Source: Crotophaga sulcirostris
Taxonomy: Eukaryota > Chordata > Aves > Cuculiformes > Crotophagidae
Assembly (NCBI GenBank): GCA_013397455.1
Contig: VYZB01000209.1
Location: 52,994-116,993, forward strand
Reading direction: 5' to 3'
Length of the DNA: 64,000 nucleotides
Shown: in pieces, positions 47,001 to 60,500 of the stretch
Layout: each line of letters begins with the position of its first letter
Numbering within the stretch: the stretch's first letter is position 1
The notes under the pieces: model-generated
Seen by the model: the letters and a program-made list of their open reading frames with translations, nothing else
Database searches by the model: none
What the model was told of the DNA's origin: nothing
Translations under genes and position numbers: made by a program

Positions 47001-48249
47001 TGTTTTAGAAAAGGGAGGAAATGTGATAGTCTGGAAGCTTTGAGTACAAGATCCAATCTCTCTCCATGGATGGCAAGAGCGTGTCAGACATAATGGAATA
47101 TTAAGAGACGGAACCTATTGCAGGCTCAGGGGACTTCGGTAAGATAGCATTAAAAACTTTACTGCTATTAAATCTTGGGAGGCTGCAGATAATTTTGCTT
47201 TAGAGGAGTGTGGCTGCTGGTGTGGTTAAAAATGCTATCGAAAAATCCACTCAGGAGGAATCCCTCAATAAAACAGAAACAATTGAGGCTACATTGGAAG
47301 TTCCTGCTAAGGAAAACATCATTTGGCAGAGAAGATTGGAGAGGCTGGAGAGTGACAGGAGCAGTGGAGTTTTAGGACTGCGAACGGGTGCTGAGGGAAA
47401 TGGTGGAAAGACTATTGAGACTTCATTAACTGCTGCATTGGGGATCAGAAATAATACTCCCCACAGATAGAGGAAAAGCCTTTCACACACCAGTGAAACA
47501 CTCTGCATTAGCTGCTATGCTGGGGAGAAGGGAGAAGCCATTCATTTTCTCTGAAATCCCTCAGACTGGAGTAGCAAAGCAGGTGAGCAACAACAAAAAG
47601 AGATTTCCTGCCAGCATACATTTTTATACAGGAGGTTTTATGCTCAAGGAAAATTCTGATGTGTACAAGTCATGAAGAAACAGAAAACTGGATCACATAT
47701 AAATTCTTAAAAGCTGCCTTCTCTTTTGGTTATTGGATAGATAATGACACGGCATTCGCTGACTCACCCAGTGCTTCTTTCTCACTAAGCGCAAGCAGAG
47801 AAGGAAATCGAGAGAAAAATCGGAATTTAGAATCTTTAGAAGAAAACAGAAATATTTGGAGGTATTTGGATATTTTTTTACAAAGGAAGACATGTCTGAA
47901 GAAACAAAAGAACATCTTTTTATCCCTCCAAATACGTGGCAATGGTAAATGCGCTATTTTTGTTAAAGAACAGCCACACAGAAATCCGAATGTGCAGCAG
48001 TAGTATTGCTCTTTCTATTGGCTTGCCTTATTATTTTAACAAAATGAGTGCTGTAGCATTACTCAGACTACAGAATACCCCAAAATCACATGGGTGACTA
48101 AACAGGCTGAGCAGAGCATACCTGTACCCAACCAAATACATAAAAGAAAAATGTCCCTGTGGTCATTTCCACCTTGAAGAACAGAATCAAGTTGTACCAG
48201 AGACTAAGAGCTCAAAACATGTGTTGTGCACTGCCTGCTCTGTCCTCTT
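44046..48249. other. Unique noncoding DNA, no gene recognised
   Basis: AT-rich, no named element. Two neighbouring plus-strand frames, 47210-47470 and 47659-48003, have charged translations that superficially look protein-like. They have no recognisable domain, and no splice arrangement joining them is convincing. They are noted under rejected items. Confidence 0.5.
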
Positions 48250-48300
48250 CTGTTTATGCCTCAGTTTTCTTATGCATCTGTTATTGCTGAGATTTGTGTG
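48250..48300 (+). repeat. Short MIR-like fragment
   Basis: TTTATGCCTCAGTTTTCTTA followed by TGCATCTG resembles the MIR phrase CTGTGCCTCAGTTTCCTCAT, CTGTAAAATGG in sense orientation. Only one motif survives, so confidence is low. Confidence 0.35.
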
Positions 48301-51300
48301 ATTTGATTCTTGCTGGAGTGATATATACAGAGGGAAAAAGAGATCCAATAGCTATATAGCTTGAGTATTATCAGACATACAAGGGAAATACTTTCCAAAG
48401 TTCCCAATAAAAATCAGTAGTGTTTACAAGAGCATAGTGGTACCCACGCAAACCCGCCTTGCTTTCAGGAGGACTTGTGCTATCACATTCACAACAGCAA
48501 GTGAAATGAAATCAGATTTCTGCCCCGGCTGCATTGGGCGCTTGGGTCATTGCTTAGGCTTGCTCCCCTGGGTTCCCTGGTGGATATCAGGAGGAAGAAC
48601 TAAGAATCTGCTCTTTTCTTTGAATTATAGTGGGGAGAATGATCTTCCATTACTTAACATTGAAGACAAAGGTAAGGAAAGAACTGGATTTTTATCAAAA
48701 GATTCCTTCAAAGCAAATCCACCCCTTTTCTATGCCAGTGAGATCCATAACATGAAGTACAAGCAAAGGGTCCCGTGGCAGATGTAACAAGACCAGCATT
48801 TTGAAGGCCTTTCTTCCTCAAAAGAAGCCTACTTTGGTATGGAAACATAAAAAAAAAAGAAAGGCAATTTTAACAAAAAGAGAAGTACTTTAATGAATTG
48901 CAAATAGACTTTAAATGACTACAGAAAAAACTGATGGTGTGAACAAAGTACATAAAAATCCTGTGTGCATACACTGTTTATAAATCAAACTCTCACCCAC
49001 CATACTTGGAACAGACATCCAAAGGAACATATCAAATTACATAAAAGGTCAGTGAATGTAAAATACTGAACAGACTGTTATGGGATCATTTTTAATCTTT
49101 TTCATCACCTAAAAACTTGTTGGGAGGGGTACATTATATTAAATGAATTGAAGAAGCTAATGAGAATTTTTGGATTATAATGCCAAAATCAGGAGACATT
49201 TTCTTCATTCTTAAGATCTGGCACTTGCTGGAAATTCTGTTCAATTACTGAAGACATTTGGGAAAATTAATTTTCTGCTTAATCTTTTTTTATGCACTAC
49301 TGGCTTTTAAAAAAAGAAACAAAGTTTGAAAGTATTTATAACATTATTAAAATAGATAGAACTCATTTGATTGTTGCAGAACTCCTTTGAGATGGTGTTA
49401 ACATTGTTTCACAGAGGGAAGCTAAGGTTACGATCACAAGTCCCGTGTTATATCTGCATTCTCCTTACTCCAGATAATGGCTAAGATGGGGAATTTTCAA
49501 AGCAATCAAATAGTAAATGAAGATCTCCCATTCTGACTTAGTATTTTTGGTTTTAATTCTTTGAAACCTCACCTCTAACTCTGTGTTTGGACACAGAAAA
49601 GCATGACTTGATTGCCAATACCACTGAGTACTCAATGACTACTTCTTCCCACAGGAGGGAAAGGAAGTCAGTGTAGAGGAGGCTCCCTCTTTCCCTCTGT
49701 TTTGTTCTTTCTCTTTGTTTTCTAACTTGTCATAACTAAAAAGAAGAAATTCTTAATTTGAACTTGTGGAGTCCAGTAAAATTCTAGAGAAGTAGGAGGT
49801 TTGAGGTTTTCGTGTGTTGGTTTTCAGTTGATTTAGAGCATCTTGAAGATCACAGTTTGTTTTGGCTTAATCAGACATTTACTTGGTGTTAGTTCTCTTA
49901 GGCTTGCTGGGTAACAAACCACACTGCCACTGTTTTTGAAACCTTTAATGAGTCCTTTTCTTTGTATGTTTTGTATGTGGGGGATTTAGGAGAGAAAATA
50001 AAAACTAGCTCTTTCACCCCAGTGCATGCTAATTTTTGAGAACTAGATAGGGACCACTTTTTCTTAGTTAGATGCCTCTAGATGTAACATTTCCTGACTA
50101 TTTTTCACTTTATGATCACTTTAATGAATAATGCTATAAAAAATCATATCATCAAAAGTGTCCAGTTGCAGTCTTATGCATCAACCCAAGGGGTGTGACA
50201 AGATGAGAGATGTTACTTACATAGTAGGAAATAGAAGTACTTAAAAAAGTAACCCTCTGCTGTTTGGTCTGGATAATCCAAGCCAGACTCATGGTTAAGC
50301 ATCCTCACGTTTCATACAGCAAAATCAAGACCTTAATCTAAACTTTGTGACTTAAATCCATCCTTTTACTGGATTGCTCTTTCTTAGAAATTTTTTTAGT
50401 TTGTCTGCTCATTATCTTGAATTTTCTTATTTTAGAAATTGACTTATAGCAAGCTCAAAATGAAATTCCCGTTTGGTTCTCAGACCATGTAGTGCAGCTG
50501 ATGGTAGTCTGGGTGAACACAGACGAGTTCTCTGAATTCCTCTCCAAAGCCTTCCTTCCCTCCACCTCCCCTTCCAGTCTCCCAGTGTCTATGCAGATTT
50601 CTGTAACAAGGTGTCCCTGGCAGTCCTAGAGTAGCAAAGAATTTAACAGGCATGTTCAGGGTAAGATTGACATGCCAAGCAATCCTTCTTGAATATGACC
50701 ACAAATATTTTTTCTTAGACTTTTTCCAAGAAATTAAATTATTTGTTTGCAAATATTTTCATTGAAGTGTGCATTGTTTTTTGTGGGTGTGTTTATATAT
50801 ATATCCATACACAGAGATGTATTTATCTGTATGAATGTCACATATTTTGCACTTAGTGCTACTAGCTTTTAATATTTTTTCTCTGGGAGTGTGCTATGTT
50901 AGCTTCAGTATTTCAAAGAGCATGCAATCCAAAATCTGTCAGTAGGAAATATTTCTTTAAGGAAGAAAATGTGTTTTTCGTTAACTTTCTCAATCTCTCA
51001 TCCATTCAACTCTGTATTGAATAAATGTGCTGCTGCAGGGCTTGGGGCGGGACTCTGATAACTCCTCTTTATTTCCCCTTTTTGTAAACACTGGTTAACA
51101 AGAGTAATGTTGAAGATGTGAAATTTGAATCTGTGAGGTTCCTTTCTGAAATCAGAGTTTTAAAAGTTCCAATTCAGACTACCAATTTATCTCAGTCCCT
51201 AATGAGTCACTACTTACCTCAAAAGGGGAAAACATATTAGTTTTAAGAGGTTTTGCATGCCTGTAGGAAAACATTTAAGAGAGAGGAATCCATGCAATTT

Positions 51301-54300
51301 CTATAGCATCAAAGCCTTGTTGGGTTTTCCAGGTGACTGAATTCAGATTTGTTGTTGGTGAACTTGGTTCCCAGCAATCTATTTAATTCTAAATTAACAT
51401 CTCTATTGCAATACTTAACTCTGTTACTGTGCTTTCCAAACATACACTAATTTGGTCTCACACCATGTCTTGGACAGGAAGCCAGATAATGAGGTGTGGG
51501 ATCTTTTCTTTTTCCTTTTAACTGGACCATTATTAATGCCTAAACTATTCTGATGGTCTATAACAAAAGAGACAAAACACATCAGTTTATTGGGAGAGAG
51601 AAATGAGTTAAGGCCAGGCCTATCCTAGCTTTCTGGAATTCAGCTGTTGACTTCTCTGTATTGACAATCCCAGCTTCCACAAAATCCATCCGCCTGCATT
51701 GTCACTGGTACTCTGCAATGGGCTTCTTTGATTCTTCTCACCAACTCTTTGTTGTTCCTTTTCCTTGAACCAAAGTTTTAAACATTTTATAACCCCCCCT
51801 GCTAGTCTTCATCTTCTACAACTTAACAAATGGTTTTGAATGTGAACTTATATCTATACTTTTCTGAAGTAGAGCTACATTAAATATATATATATGCATT
51901 TTATTTGTCTCAGGCGGTCATTTCCAGGCCGTCTGTAACTGACTCACAGAATTATTCTCTGCCCCTTATTCTGTGTCTGGGGCATGGCAAAGAGACACTT
52001 GTAGTGTTTTCAGATAAAAAATTGATCATTGGGGAAGGATGTTTCCCCGTGAGAAGTGTTAAAGATGGATAGTTGTTTCCAGTCAAAAAAAGTTTTGGAA
52101 CAACTGATTTTAAAATATCAGTTATCTTACAAAAAATATATCTTTTTGGTCTGTCATAATCCCTTGAGTGTTCAAGGTACGATTTTTCCACGTCCTCTTT
52201 ATCTTCATTCCTGTTTAAAACTTTGAATACCATTAAGGTCATACTTCAAATCCAGTAGTGGCAAGGATCTCCATTTTCTTCTCTCTGACTTCTTATAAGA
52301 GCAGTAAGTACTATAAAATATTCTGTGCCATTCTAACTAATCACCCCTCTGGCATTCTGAGCAAATGCAGGTTAATGGTGAATCTTTTAATATTTCTATT
52401 AATTAAGTATATTATCCTAATAACTCTATTGTCAATTTTTCATTGCTAGGTAATGACTAGAGCTGGGTTAGCTATCCATAACTACTAATGTATTTAAAGG
52501 GAAGCAGTGGGTTTTGTTTGTTTGTGAATTGCCTGCTGGCAAAGTCTAATTTTTACAAACATATTTGTTATTTGCGATTAATTTAGAGATGTCCTGTGCA
52601 GACAGAGGCACATTCGTCAGAGGGTGTCATTTCTTTCTGTTTTGGACAGGGGCATTTACACAGGTCACAGAAAAATGGCTGTTGTAGGTCTTTGGTTATA
52701 AGAATTAATAGTTGAGGTGGAATTTTCATCCTAGACATTTTATTAAATATGGAATGTGTATATATGGAAATGAGTACATAGTCGGTATTTTGGATGGTCA
52801 CTGTGACCTCTGCATTTGCTTAAATCCATACCATGAAGTTAAGAGAAGGATCTCTGGGAAGGCATTAGATTTAAGCACTACAGAGGGGAGGAAGGAGACA
52901 GAATAGCTCAATCAGTGACCGTAATTCATATTCTAATAAAGTTTCCTGTTTGGAGTTAAAAGCCAGGACTCCTGCTACAACGGTGCATGTGTTACGGAGC
53001 CACCCACCATAATGAGGTGGAAACAGAAATGTGGCCAATTCAATAGGACTTTCGGTTTGATGAGCCCATAGAAAGATCTGAACATAAGGATTGTTTCACA
53101 GAATCTGGGCAGCAATGAAGCTGAAAATATCAATTCATAAATTTCCTAGGAAGATGAGAAAAACTATGCAATCATTCCTGAAAAGTCAATGAACATTTCC
53201 ATGCAAAAATACAATACACTAATAGGTGTGTTTGTACAAAAATGTAGAGACACAGAAAGCTTTTAATTCAGCAACATGTGAATAAGCAGAGGAAAATGTC
53301 CTTAAGGAAACACTAGTAGGAGAATTTTAAAGAGGGAATTCTAGGAAAAATTGTGACACTTGATTTGACTTTGAAAAAGACAGTGCAACTGTCAGCACAG
53401 GCCAGGCAAGTGAGAAGTTACCCCAGGAGTGTGCTGATAGGGTCATGTCAGGAGATCTGCAGGGATTCCCAGGTGCAAAACAAAGGCTATTAAAAATTCT
53501 TCTTTCCAGAATTTAATCCCTTGGTCAGAAATGTAGCAGATAGGTGAGGCAAAACAAAAGGTAGGAGGCTGGCTGAAGTCTGAGGCACTTGTGCTGGAAG
53601 CTGAGGGTGTGGATGCTGTATTGCTGCTGTGTTTAGATGCCCTAATTGAGGACCAAAGACTGCACAAGCACAGCTTAAACAGCTTGGCTGTTCCTCAGTC
53701 TGGAGACATGAGCTCATCCCTACTGGGGAAGCAGTGAGACAACAACAGTGGAGGGAGGGATTTCTGTTTTCTGGGATTTATGGTCTATGGACAGCACTTA
53801 CGAGCGTTTTGCACTGACAATCTTAATATTTGCAGCGTAGGCTGACAAGTGTTTGCAGCGTGAGGCATGGTATGGCCTTGGTCTTGGGCTGGCTTTCCCA
53901 GACAGAAGCCCGTGTGCCAGCCTGGCATGCAGAGGGAGCACATAGGTTGTGCCTGGGCCTTGTCACCCTTCCTGGGCAGTAAGTTTGCACTGGTAAATCC
54001 ATCACCTCCCAGTCACATTGGACATGCTGTTCACGTGCAAGTCAATTGTCCTGAAAACATGCAGTGGAGCCTGCCTGTCCCAGATGCTTTAGACTCACTT
54101 GAAGTGTCACTCATTTTCTTTGTGCACAAAAACCAGTTTTCCAGGCTGTTCACAGGGTCTGTTGGAGCTGTGGCTACTGGAAATCGCAAACAAATGTTAA
54201 GAGAAGCAATAGGGTAGTGGGTGAAGTGTAAAGGCAGTAGAAGAGGTAAGAATCACAGTACTTACACATTTAAAATTGATTCAAACTTAGAAGTGGCTGT

Positions 54301-54909
54301 GATTTATAAAATTGAAGAAGGTTAGCCTGAATCTCTAGCTGGACATATTCATTGCCTGAGTAAACTTCGAGCCCATGCTGGCTGCAGAGGCAGGAATTTG
54401 GTATTAGCAGAGACACTTGAGGCAGTTTTCTTAACTCAACCACCCACGGTGTCAGGGGGCTTTTACAATGAAGCGGTCTGCCTAACAGAAATGACTTGGA
54501 TGCTTAGGACAGCTTGGGTCTTAAGGGACCATCTGTGCTGACAGTTTAGATGCTTCCCAAAATAAAGGAAGAGTGCAGAAGAAAACTGTAATAACCCAGG
54601 AAAGTGTAACAGAAAATGTGAATAAACAGAGTTGTGTACCCCACAGCATTTGCTGGAGGAAGGCACGGCTACCACAGGTTTCTGTGGAGAATCTTCCTAA
54701 GCTGCCTGGGTGCTGGGTACAGGTCCTGGTGCCCACAGGCTGACAGAGACACAAAGAAACAAGGACTTTTACGTTGCTTTAGGTATCTTCACAGACATAT
54801 CCATGAGAGGGGTTGTACTTCCATAAAAGTATTATGCATCCAGGTTTTGAGTGAATTTTCCCATAAAATTGTGTGCAGAGTTTTTTCTTAACTGCAACTT
54901 CCTTGGAGA
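48301..54909. other. Unique noncoding DNA, no gene recognised
   Basis: AT-rich DNA with short TA-repeats at 50793-50804 and 51881-51895. A phrase near 49410-49440 (TTTCACAGAGGGAAGCTAAG) may be a further antisense MIR trace. The 116-codon plus frames at 48437-48787 and 53867-54217 lack any signature. Confidence 0.5.
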
Positions 54910-55400
54910 TCCAAGTAATGTAAATGACTTTAAAAAAGCCAATTAAATGTATGATTGAATGTCCGCCTTTCTGATTGCAGCCTTCATTAAGAAACTGAAA
55001 ATGTGAGGTATTTTTTTTACCTAATATTGAACACAGTTAATTAAAAAGGTAAAGATTACATTTTGCTTCCGTTAATTTGAAATAAAGAACCTCCATTTAA
55101 ACAATAAATTTCAGATTTTAGTTATAGCAATTAATAGACCAAACTGTGTACTTAAGGTTTTATTATATTGATTCTAAAATAATTAGATTAGCAAACACAT
55201 CGCAAATATATTATCTAAAACAAATAACATTATCACCGTGCTTTTTGTTATATAGTACGGCAATAAAACATATAATAGTATAATCTAAAGCAACCTCATA
55301 AAATTAATAGTCATAGACCGTATATTACATTCTTGCACTAAATGACAAAAGGCCGCAGGACGATCAAGTGAACAGTTTTATTCTCTTGAGGCTTGTGTCA
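54910..55400. promoter_or_regulatory. Strongly AT-rich, possibly conserved block
   Basis: About 490 bp of very AT-rich yet non-repetitive sequence, with no microsatellite structure and many homeodomain-like words (GTTAATTAAAAAGG, GCAATTAATAGACC, AATAATTAGATTAGC, AAAATTAATAGTC). It retains occasional CpGs (CATCGCAAATA, ATCACCGTGC, TAGTACGGC, GGCCGCAGGACG), which are unexpected in decaying AT-rich DNA. It may be a conserved element or a matrix-attachment-type region; alignment would decide. Confidence 0.3.
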
Positions 55401-57454
55401 TGTTTTGGTGTAGCATTTGTAGAAGTTAAGACAATTAAGACAAAAAGTTAAGCTTTTAATGTTTAGGTAATTTTAGCCACACGTGTGTTTACTGGAGCAT
55501 TTCCAAGCAGCCCTGTTATTGAACTGCAGAAGTAACTTTGTTTTAACTGCATCTCTCAATCCCTCTCTCACTAGAGTTCCACATCCCTCCTTGCAAAGCA
55601 AATTGTAAAGAGCGTTCCAGCAGCCGCCGGAGACATCAGTTTTAAAAGCCTTAGGGCTGTTTGAGAGGCCTTTTAAAAAGCATGACATTCAATCAAAGTT
55701 CAGTGAGGAAAGTTTTAATGAATAAACTTGGTAAATTAGAAAGCACCTCAGCAGAGTGATTAACTCTCATTTGTGCATTAGTGTTAAAATTAATTAAAAT
55801 GTTTAAGCCGTAGGAGGCAGGTTACCTCCTCAAGACCTGGCTTTGCCCTCCGAGTCAGTCTGGGTCCAGCAGCGATTCATCTTGCACAAGATGAGAGGAG
55901 GGGTAGAAGAAAAGAACAGCCAGGACAAATGTGTTTTCAATGGTGCTTAGCTGCAGGAAGGCCACAGAGACCTCAGAGCAGCGTTACTGGAGTGTGACAT
56001 AATAATACAGTAGGTACGTTGGAGGGATATGCTTTGGAAAGAAGGCAGCCCTTCTTCCACATGGATTTCTTTTTGACTTGATGTGACAGAGCTAATTCCA
56101 TTACCAGGAGGCATGCTGGATTGTGCTGCAGTGTAAAACAGGCTGTTGGAGAGCTGCTCCCTTTTACTGATTTGGTGACACTGCTCCTGGTGAATATAAC
56201 TTTCTTCACTGAGTATCATGAATTACAGGATACAGCGATACAATTTTATACGCATAGCTCTTGCCATGTTTACTAACAGTCTTTTCTCTGCATCAATTAA
56301 TTCCATGAGAAGTTTGCCAAACTATCTGATATATTAAGGAATAAGCATTTATTTTAGTGCTCTGACGGCAATACATACTAGCAACCAACTTTGTAAGAAA
56401 TCATCGTGTTAAATTCCTTTAAACATATTTTCTTTAAAAAATGATTTTAGATTAGTTTATTTCAAGAACCAGGAGCCTATATTTCTTCCTATCCAGACCC
56501 ATTATGATATGGCTGTTTAACAAATCTGTGCTGGTTTGGAATTATAAATGACAGCCTGTTTTATAAAGGGAAAAGTCCTCTTTGGCAGCAGAACAGTATC
56601 ACACAAGTAACAAGTGGAAAATCGTGTTGTACAGCTGAACTGTTGTTTTCACATGTTCACCAGTTATTAATTTTACATTGGTCAGAATTAAGGATTTTGG
56701 AGAAATTCATCTGAAACTGAAAGTATGAAAAAATTTCTGCTCCATGAAAATTACCATTATTCACTGTAGATCTATATTCATAACTTAAAAACCTGGCAGT
56801 CTTTCCTATTTTTTTTCTCTATAGATTTCTTGTCAACAGGGGTGTCAGAGGTCAATGTCAGAATGCCCCTCTGGCACCCATTAACTATAACCAGAAAACT
56901 TGTTCACTATTGATCTACAATGTCTAAATATCTATTATGTTGGATATAAAAGGTGGTTTCACATCTTTCTAAAACAGATAATTCATAAAGGCCAAAGGGT
57001 CAGGTCTAGTGATATATTATTGTTCCACTGTATCAGTGACTGCAAGTGCAGAAGGGGAGCAGGCCAGGCTAAGTGTCGTTGAACTCTTGTGGGAGCCGGT
57101 TGTGTGCGCACGCTGCCCTCCTCTTCCCCACCGCAGCCCCTTACTGCTATTTAATGCCATTTGCCTGTGGGTTTGCTTGGTGTTTTACTCTGCAGTGCTG
57201 AAAGGAAAGTGCCTGAACGAGTCATATTTAATGTTTGTGTTCTTATCGTTGTAACCAGAGCTGAGATGAATCCAAAATCCAAACGAAAGTCGGGTCTCAA
57301 TACCAGAACCTGTGCCTTTGGCCCTTAAATGGACTGTAGTCCAGCTTGCTGTCTGTGGAGCACTTTACACCACGATGGTCACACAGCCAGAGCTCTGTGT
57401 GTGGTGCAGTTTGGTTATTACAAGAACTGTGCACAAAAGGGCAAAGCCCCCATG
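55401..57454. other. Unique noncoding DNA, no gene recognised
   Basis: AT-rich sequence with a GC-richer patch at 57050-57190. Open frames are short (up to 90 codons) and without domain. Confidence 0.55.
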
Positions 57455-57530
57455 GGTATAAGTTGTCAGAGTTGTGTTGACTTCAGTAGAGCAATGATAC
57501 TTGATGTACACAGAGGATCTGCCCCAGAAT
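57455..57530. repeat. Relic of an ancient amniote palindromic repeat
   Basis: GGTATAAGTTGTCAGAGTTG followed by TGTTGACTTCAGTAGAGCAA and ending ACACAGAGGATCTGCCCC resembles the sauropsid repeat phrase GTGTAAATTGTCAGAGTTCC, TTGACTTCAGTGGAGC, then GAGGATCTGGCCC. After the copy at 29823 this is the best-preserved example in the window. Confidence 0.5.
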
Positions 57531-60500
57531 ACTTGTCAGACTGTGGCCATCGTTTCATGTGTTTTCTGAACAGACACTTGTGTAATATCATATGAATGAT
57601 TTTGTTTGCTCATATCAACCCATCAAATTTATTGAGGCTCTTTTAATCTTCTCATTACTTAACTATTTAGATGCCTCTGCTCTGCTTAAGGCTCAAATGC
57701 GGCACTGAAACCGCTGTGAATTTCTTTGTTCTGATGTTCCTACAGCAGAGCACAGGAACGCTGTGAGGATGGAAGACTCAGTCTAGGGCTTGGATCTGCC
57801 CCCCCTAGTCCTGTGAATTCAACCTTTGAGACTCCATGGCATTTCCCAGGAGGCACTTATTACTTTTGCAGCATGAGACCCATAACAAGCAAATCCTGTT
57901 TGGAAGGTAGCTGATGCTGTACTCTTTAATGGAGCTTATGGCCTTCTAGCAAGCCCCCAAAGTGGTTCATATTCTTCCAGGCTACATTTTTGAAGAAAGT
58001 AAATTGAGATGAATCATGCTAAGATGAGATAGTTAAAATGTCAGGCTCCATAAGTTTCAATGCATCCTTATAGCTCTGAACACTAAAATGCAACTGAACA
58101 TTGGAATAAGGGAAACAAAAGAGAATCAGATAACTAGTTCTTATAGAGGGGAAAAAAGCAATTTCTGTCTGCGCTACCACACCATGGAAATCCACATAGT
58201 ACAGTTTTAAAGGCGTACCTTAAAAAAAACAATTGCAGTTTCTTTTTATCACTGGTCTTGGTTACACATCACTGCCTACTCTATGACACACTAGAATTGC
58301 AGAGTTTCTGAGGCAAACAATACACCACCAGCTTTATTTCTGTTTACAAATGTCACCTGGGGGAAATGTGCCTGTACCTGTTGGGTAAATTACAAATCAT
58401 CAGCACTAAATATGACCCACAACAGTAACAGAGAAGGGAAAAGGGAGTGCTTGCTCAGTACACTACTGTTTTAGTCAGTTAATGAAGTTGTACTGCTGTA
58501 ATGTTTAAACTAGAACAGTTTATGTGGTGTTTCCTCAAGTGTTTTCTTGACAACAGACGCTTCTTCATTTATGCTTATCATAATTTACAATTAGTTGATT
58601 TGACTGTTATTCTTCTAATGACTCACTGTAGGTGTTGAGCCTGTCACATTACCAGAAATGTAAAATGTAAGGCAGGTTTGTATCCCAGTGGCTTTTGCCT
58701 GGCAAAGGCATAGTGCACAGAGAAGTGCCATGGGCACTGCGCCTCAGTCCCAGCCGCAGAGGTTAAGTACAGCAGAGCTGGCTGAAGGAAACCCTCGGTA
58801 AGAACCAAGAACAAGGCTTACATTCCTATTTCTAAAGTGATGGTGGGCCACCACCTAGATGGCTCTGCTACCATGTCCCTTCTCCAAAGGTTGGGTGGGA
58901 CAGTTTTCTCCTGCCATGACTGGAAGTTAAGATCAGTTACATGAACCTTATACCGTGCGTTTATACAAACCGATCTTGGGTACCCGATCACAGTGTGGTT
59001 GACCTTGACCTGGTCACAAGACCATTAAAGTGTGTTGCAGAGCTTGGGCCCCAGCTCGTTGTAACTAGGTCACAGACCTGAGCTGGGCGTGCCAAGGCTT
59101 TGGGTTTAGCTGCAAGGACAAAGCTGGGCACCAAATTGGATCAGGAGGAACAACTGTTTTGTAACTGGTTCCTCTCACGCTGTTCTAGCTGCAACACAGA
59201 TGGACCAGAATGAAGGCTATCACTCCTAGTTTATAGCCATTAGCAATCATGATTTCCCTAATATGAAACAGAAATAATAGTATTATTAATAATAATATCA
59301 AACTGACACATTATTAGCCTCTACAGATGGCTCTATTCCTCCTAATAATTTTTATTTTTATTTAATGTTTGGAGATGCTGTAAAAAGTGGCTAGTGCTAA
59401 AAAATGTGACCTCTGTGGGGTTTAAAACCTACTGAATCAGATGAGATATTAAAGCATTCAATGTAATGTATGACTTAGAGCTATGTTTTTAAAACTTTAA
59501 TAGGAAATGTCTGATGCTTTACATTACTACTTCTTGAAGTATAGTAGGCTGAAGAATTTGCTTCAGAGGGTCTCTTTATATCCAAGAAGAGCAACAGTGA
59601 GAATACGCAGTATGTTCTTCCTTCACCATGCCTCTAAATAGATGTAAAGGAATTAGCGTGTATTAATAATACATCATGTTTCTACTTTGTTTTATACTAT
59701 TGTACATATGTTCTTATACCACAGTCAACACCACCGCATTTAAATATCTCCAAGCAGTTCATTAAAAAAGGTGATTAACATCTGTCATGTGTTTTTTCCC
59801 TCCTCCTGTCTCTGAGGGGAGGAGGATGTTCAGTGGCAGACCTGATTTTGGTAGGGATTTATCATTTGTATGGGAGGCTTTTTTATTTTGCTGAGGTTTT
59901 ATTTTATTACACGAAACTACCTATTGGGATAAATGTTTGCAAAGGCAACTCCAAAAAGTCTGCTTTGCCGTTGAAGTGAAAAGTGGTGAGATTTAACTTG
60001 AGTGAGTGTGTTCAGAGACTCGTGCTGGTGTGTGGTGGGAATCCTGCCACGTCCTCACCTGCCCACCAGGAGACCTCCCATGGGAGTGTGAGGGGAGCTC
60101 CTGGCTGTGGCTTGGGTTTTAGCACTTCAGACCCTCTTGGACACCCCAGAAACCTTTTTAAGATAAAGACCAAACAGAATCTACTTTTCTTATGCATAAT
60201 AGAAACTGGGTCCCAGGAGAGCTGTGTGGCCTCCAAGTTCTCTTAACTGTAAGACCACTGGTAGCTCTTAGTAATAAATTTACCTCTGTCATAATATTTA
60301 CTAATGCACCTGGCTCACATTAATTGCATTCTGTTTGCTTTTCCAAAGAGAATTTGATGGCTTCTTGATGATGGCATGTTTTCGTACCAGCTGGTTTCCA
60401 TAGACAAGACTGTTGTTATTGTCTTTGTTGAATTTGCACTCCCAGCTTCCATTTAGGAAGGGAATTTTGTAGCCAGTTCTGTTTCATGCTCAGGGGAGAT

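Noticed and set aside
47210..48003. Two charged, protein-like plus-strand frames that might be exons
   Set aside because: No recognisable homology, no convincing acceptor or donor pair joining them, and competing minus-strand frames over the same DNA.
48848..48862. A-run considered as the tail of a processed pseudogene
   Set aside because: The sequence before it has no open frame or recognisable gene, and no polyadenylation signal in the right place or target-site duplication is clear.
58847..58868. CCACCTAGATGGC considered as a CTCF site
   Set aside because: The upstream half of the motif has at least two mismatches at informative positions.
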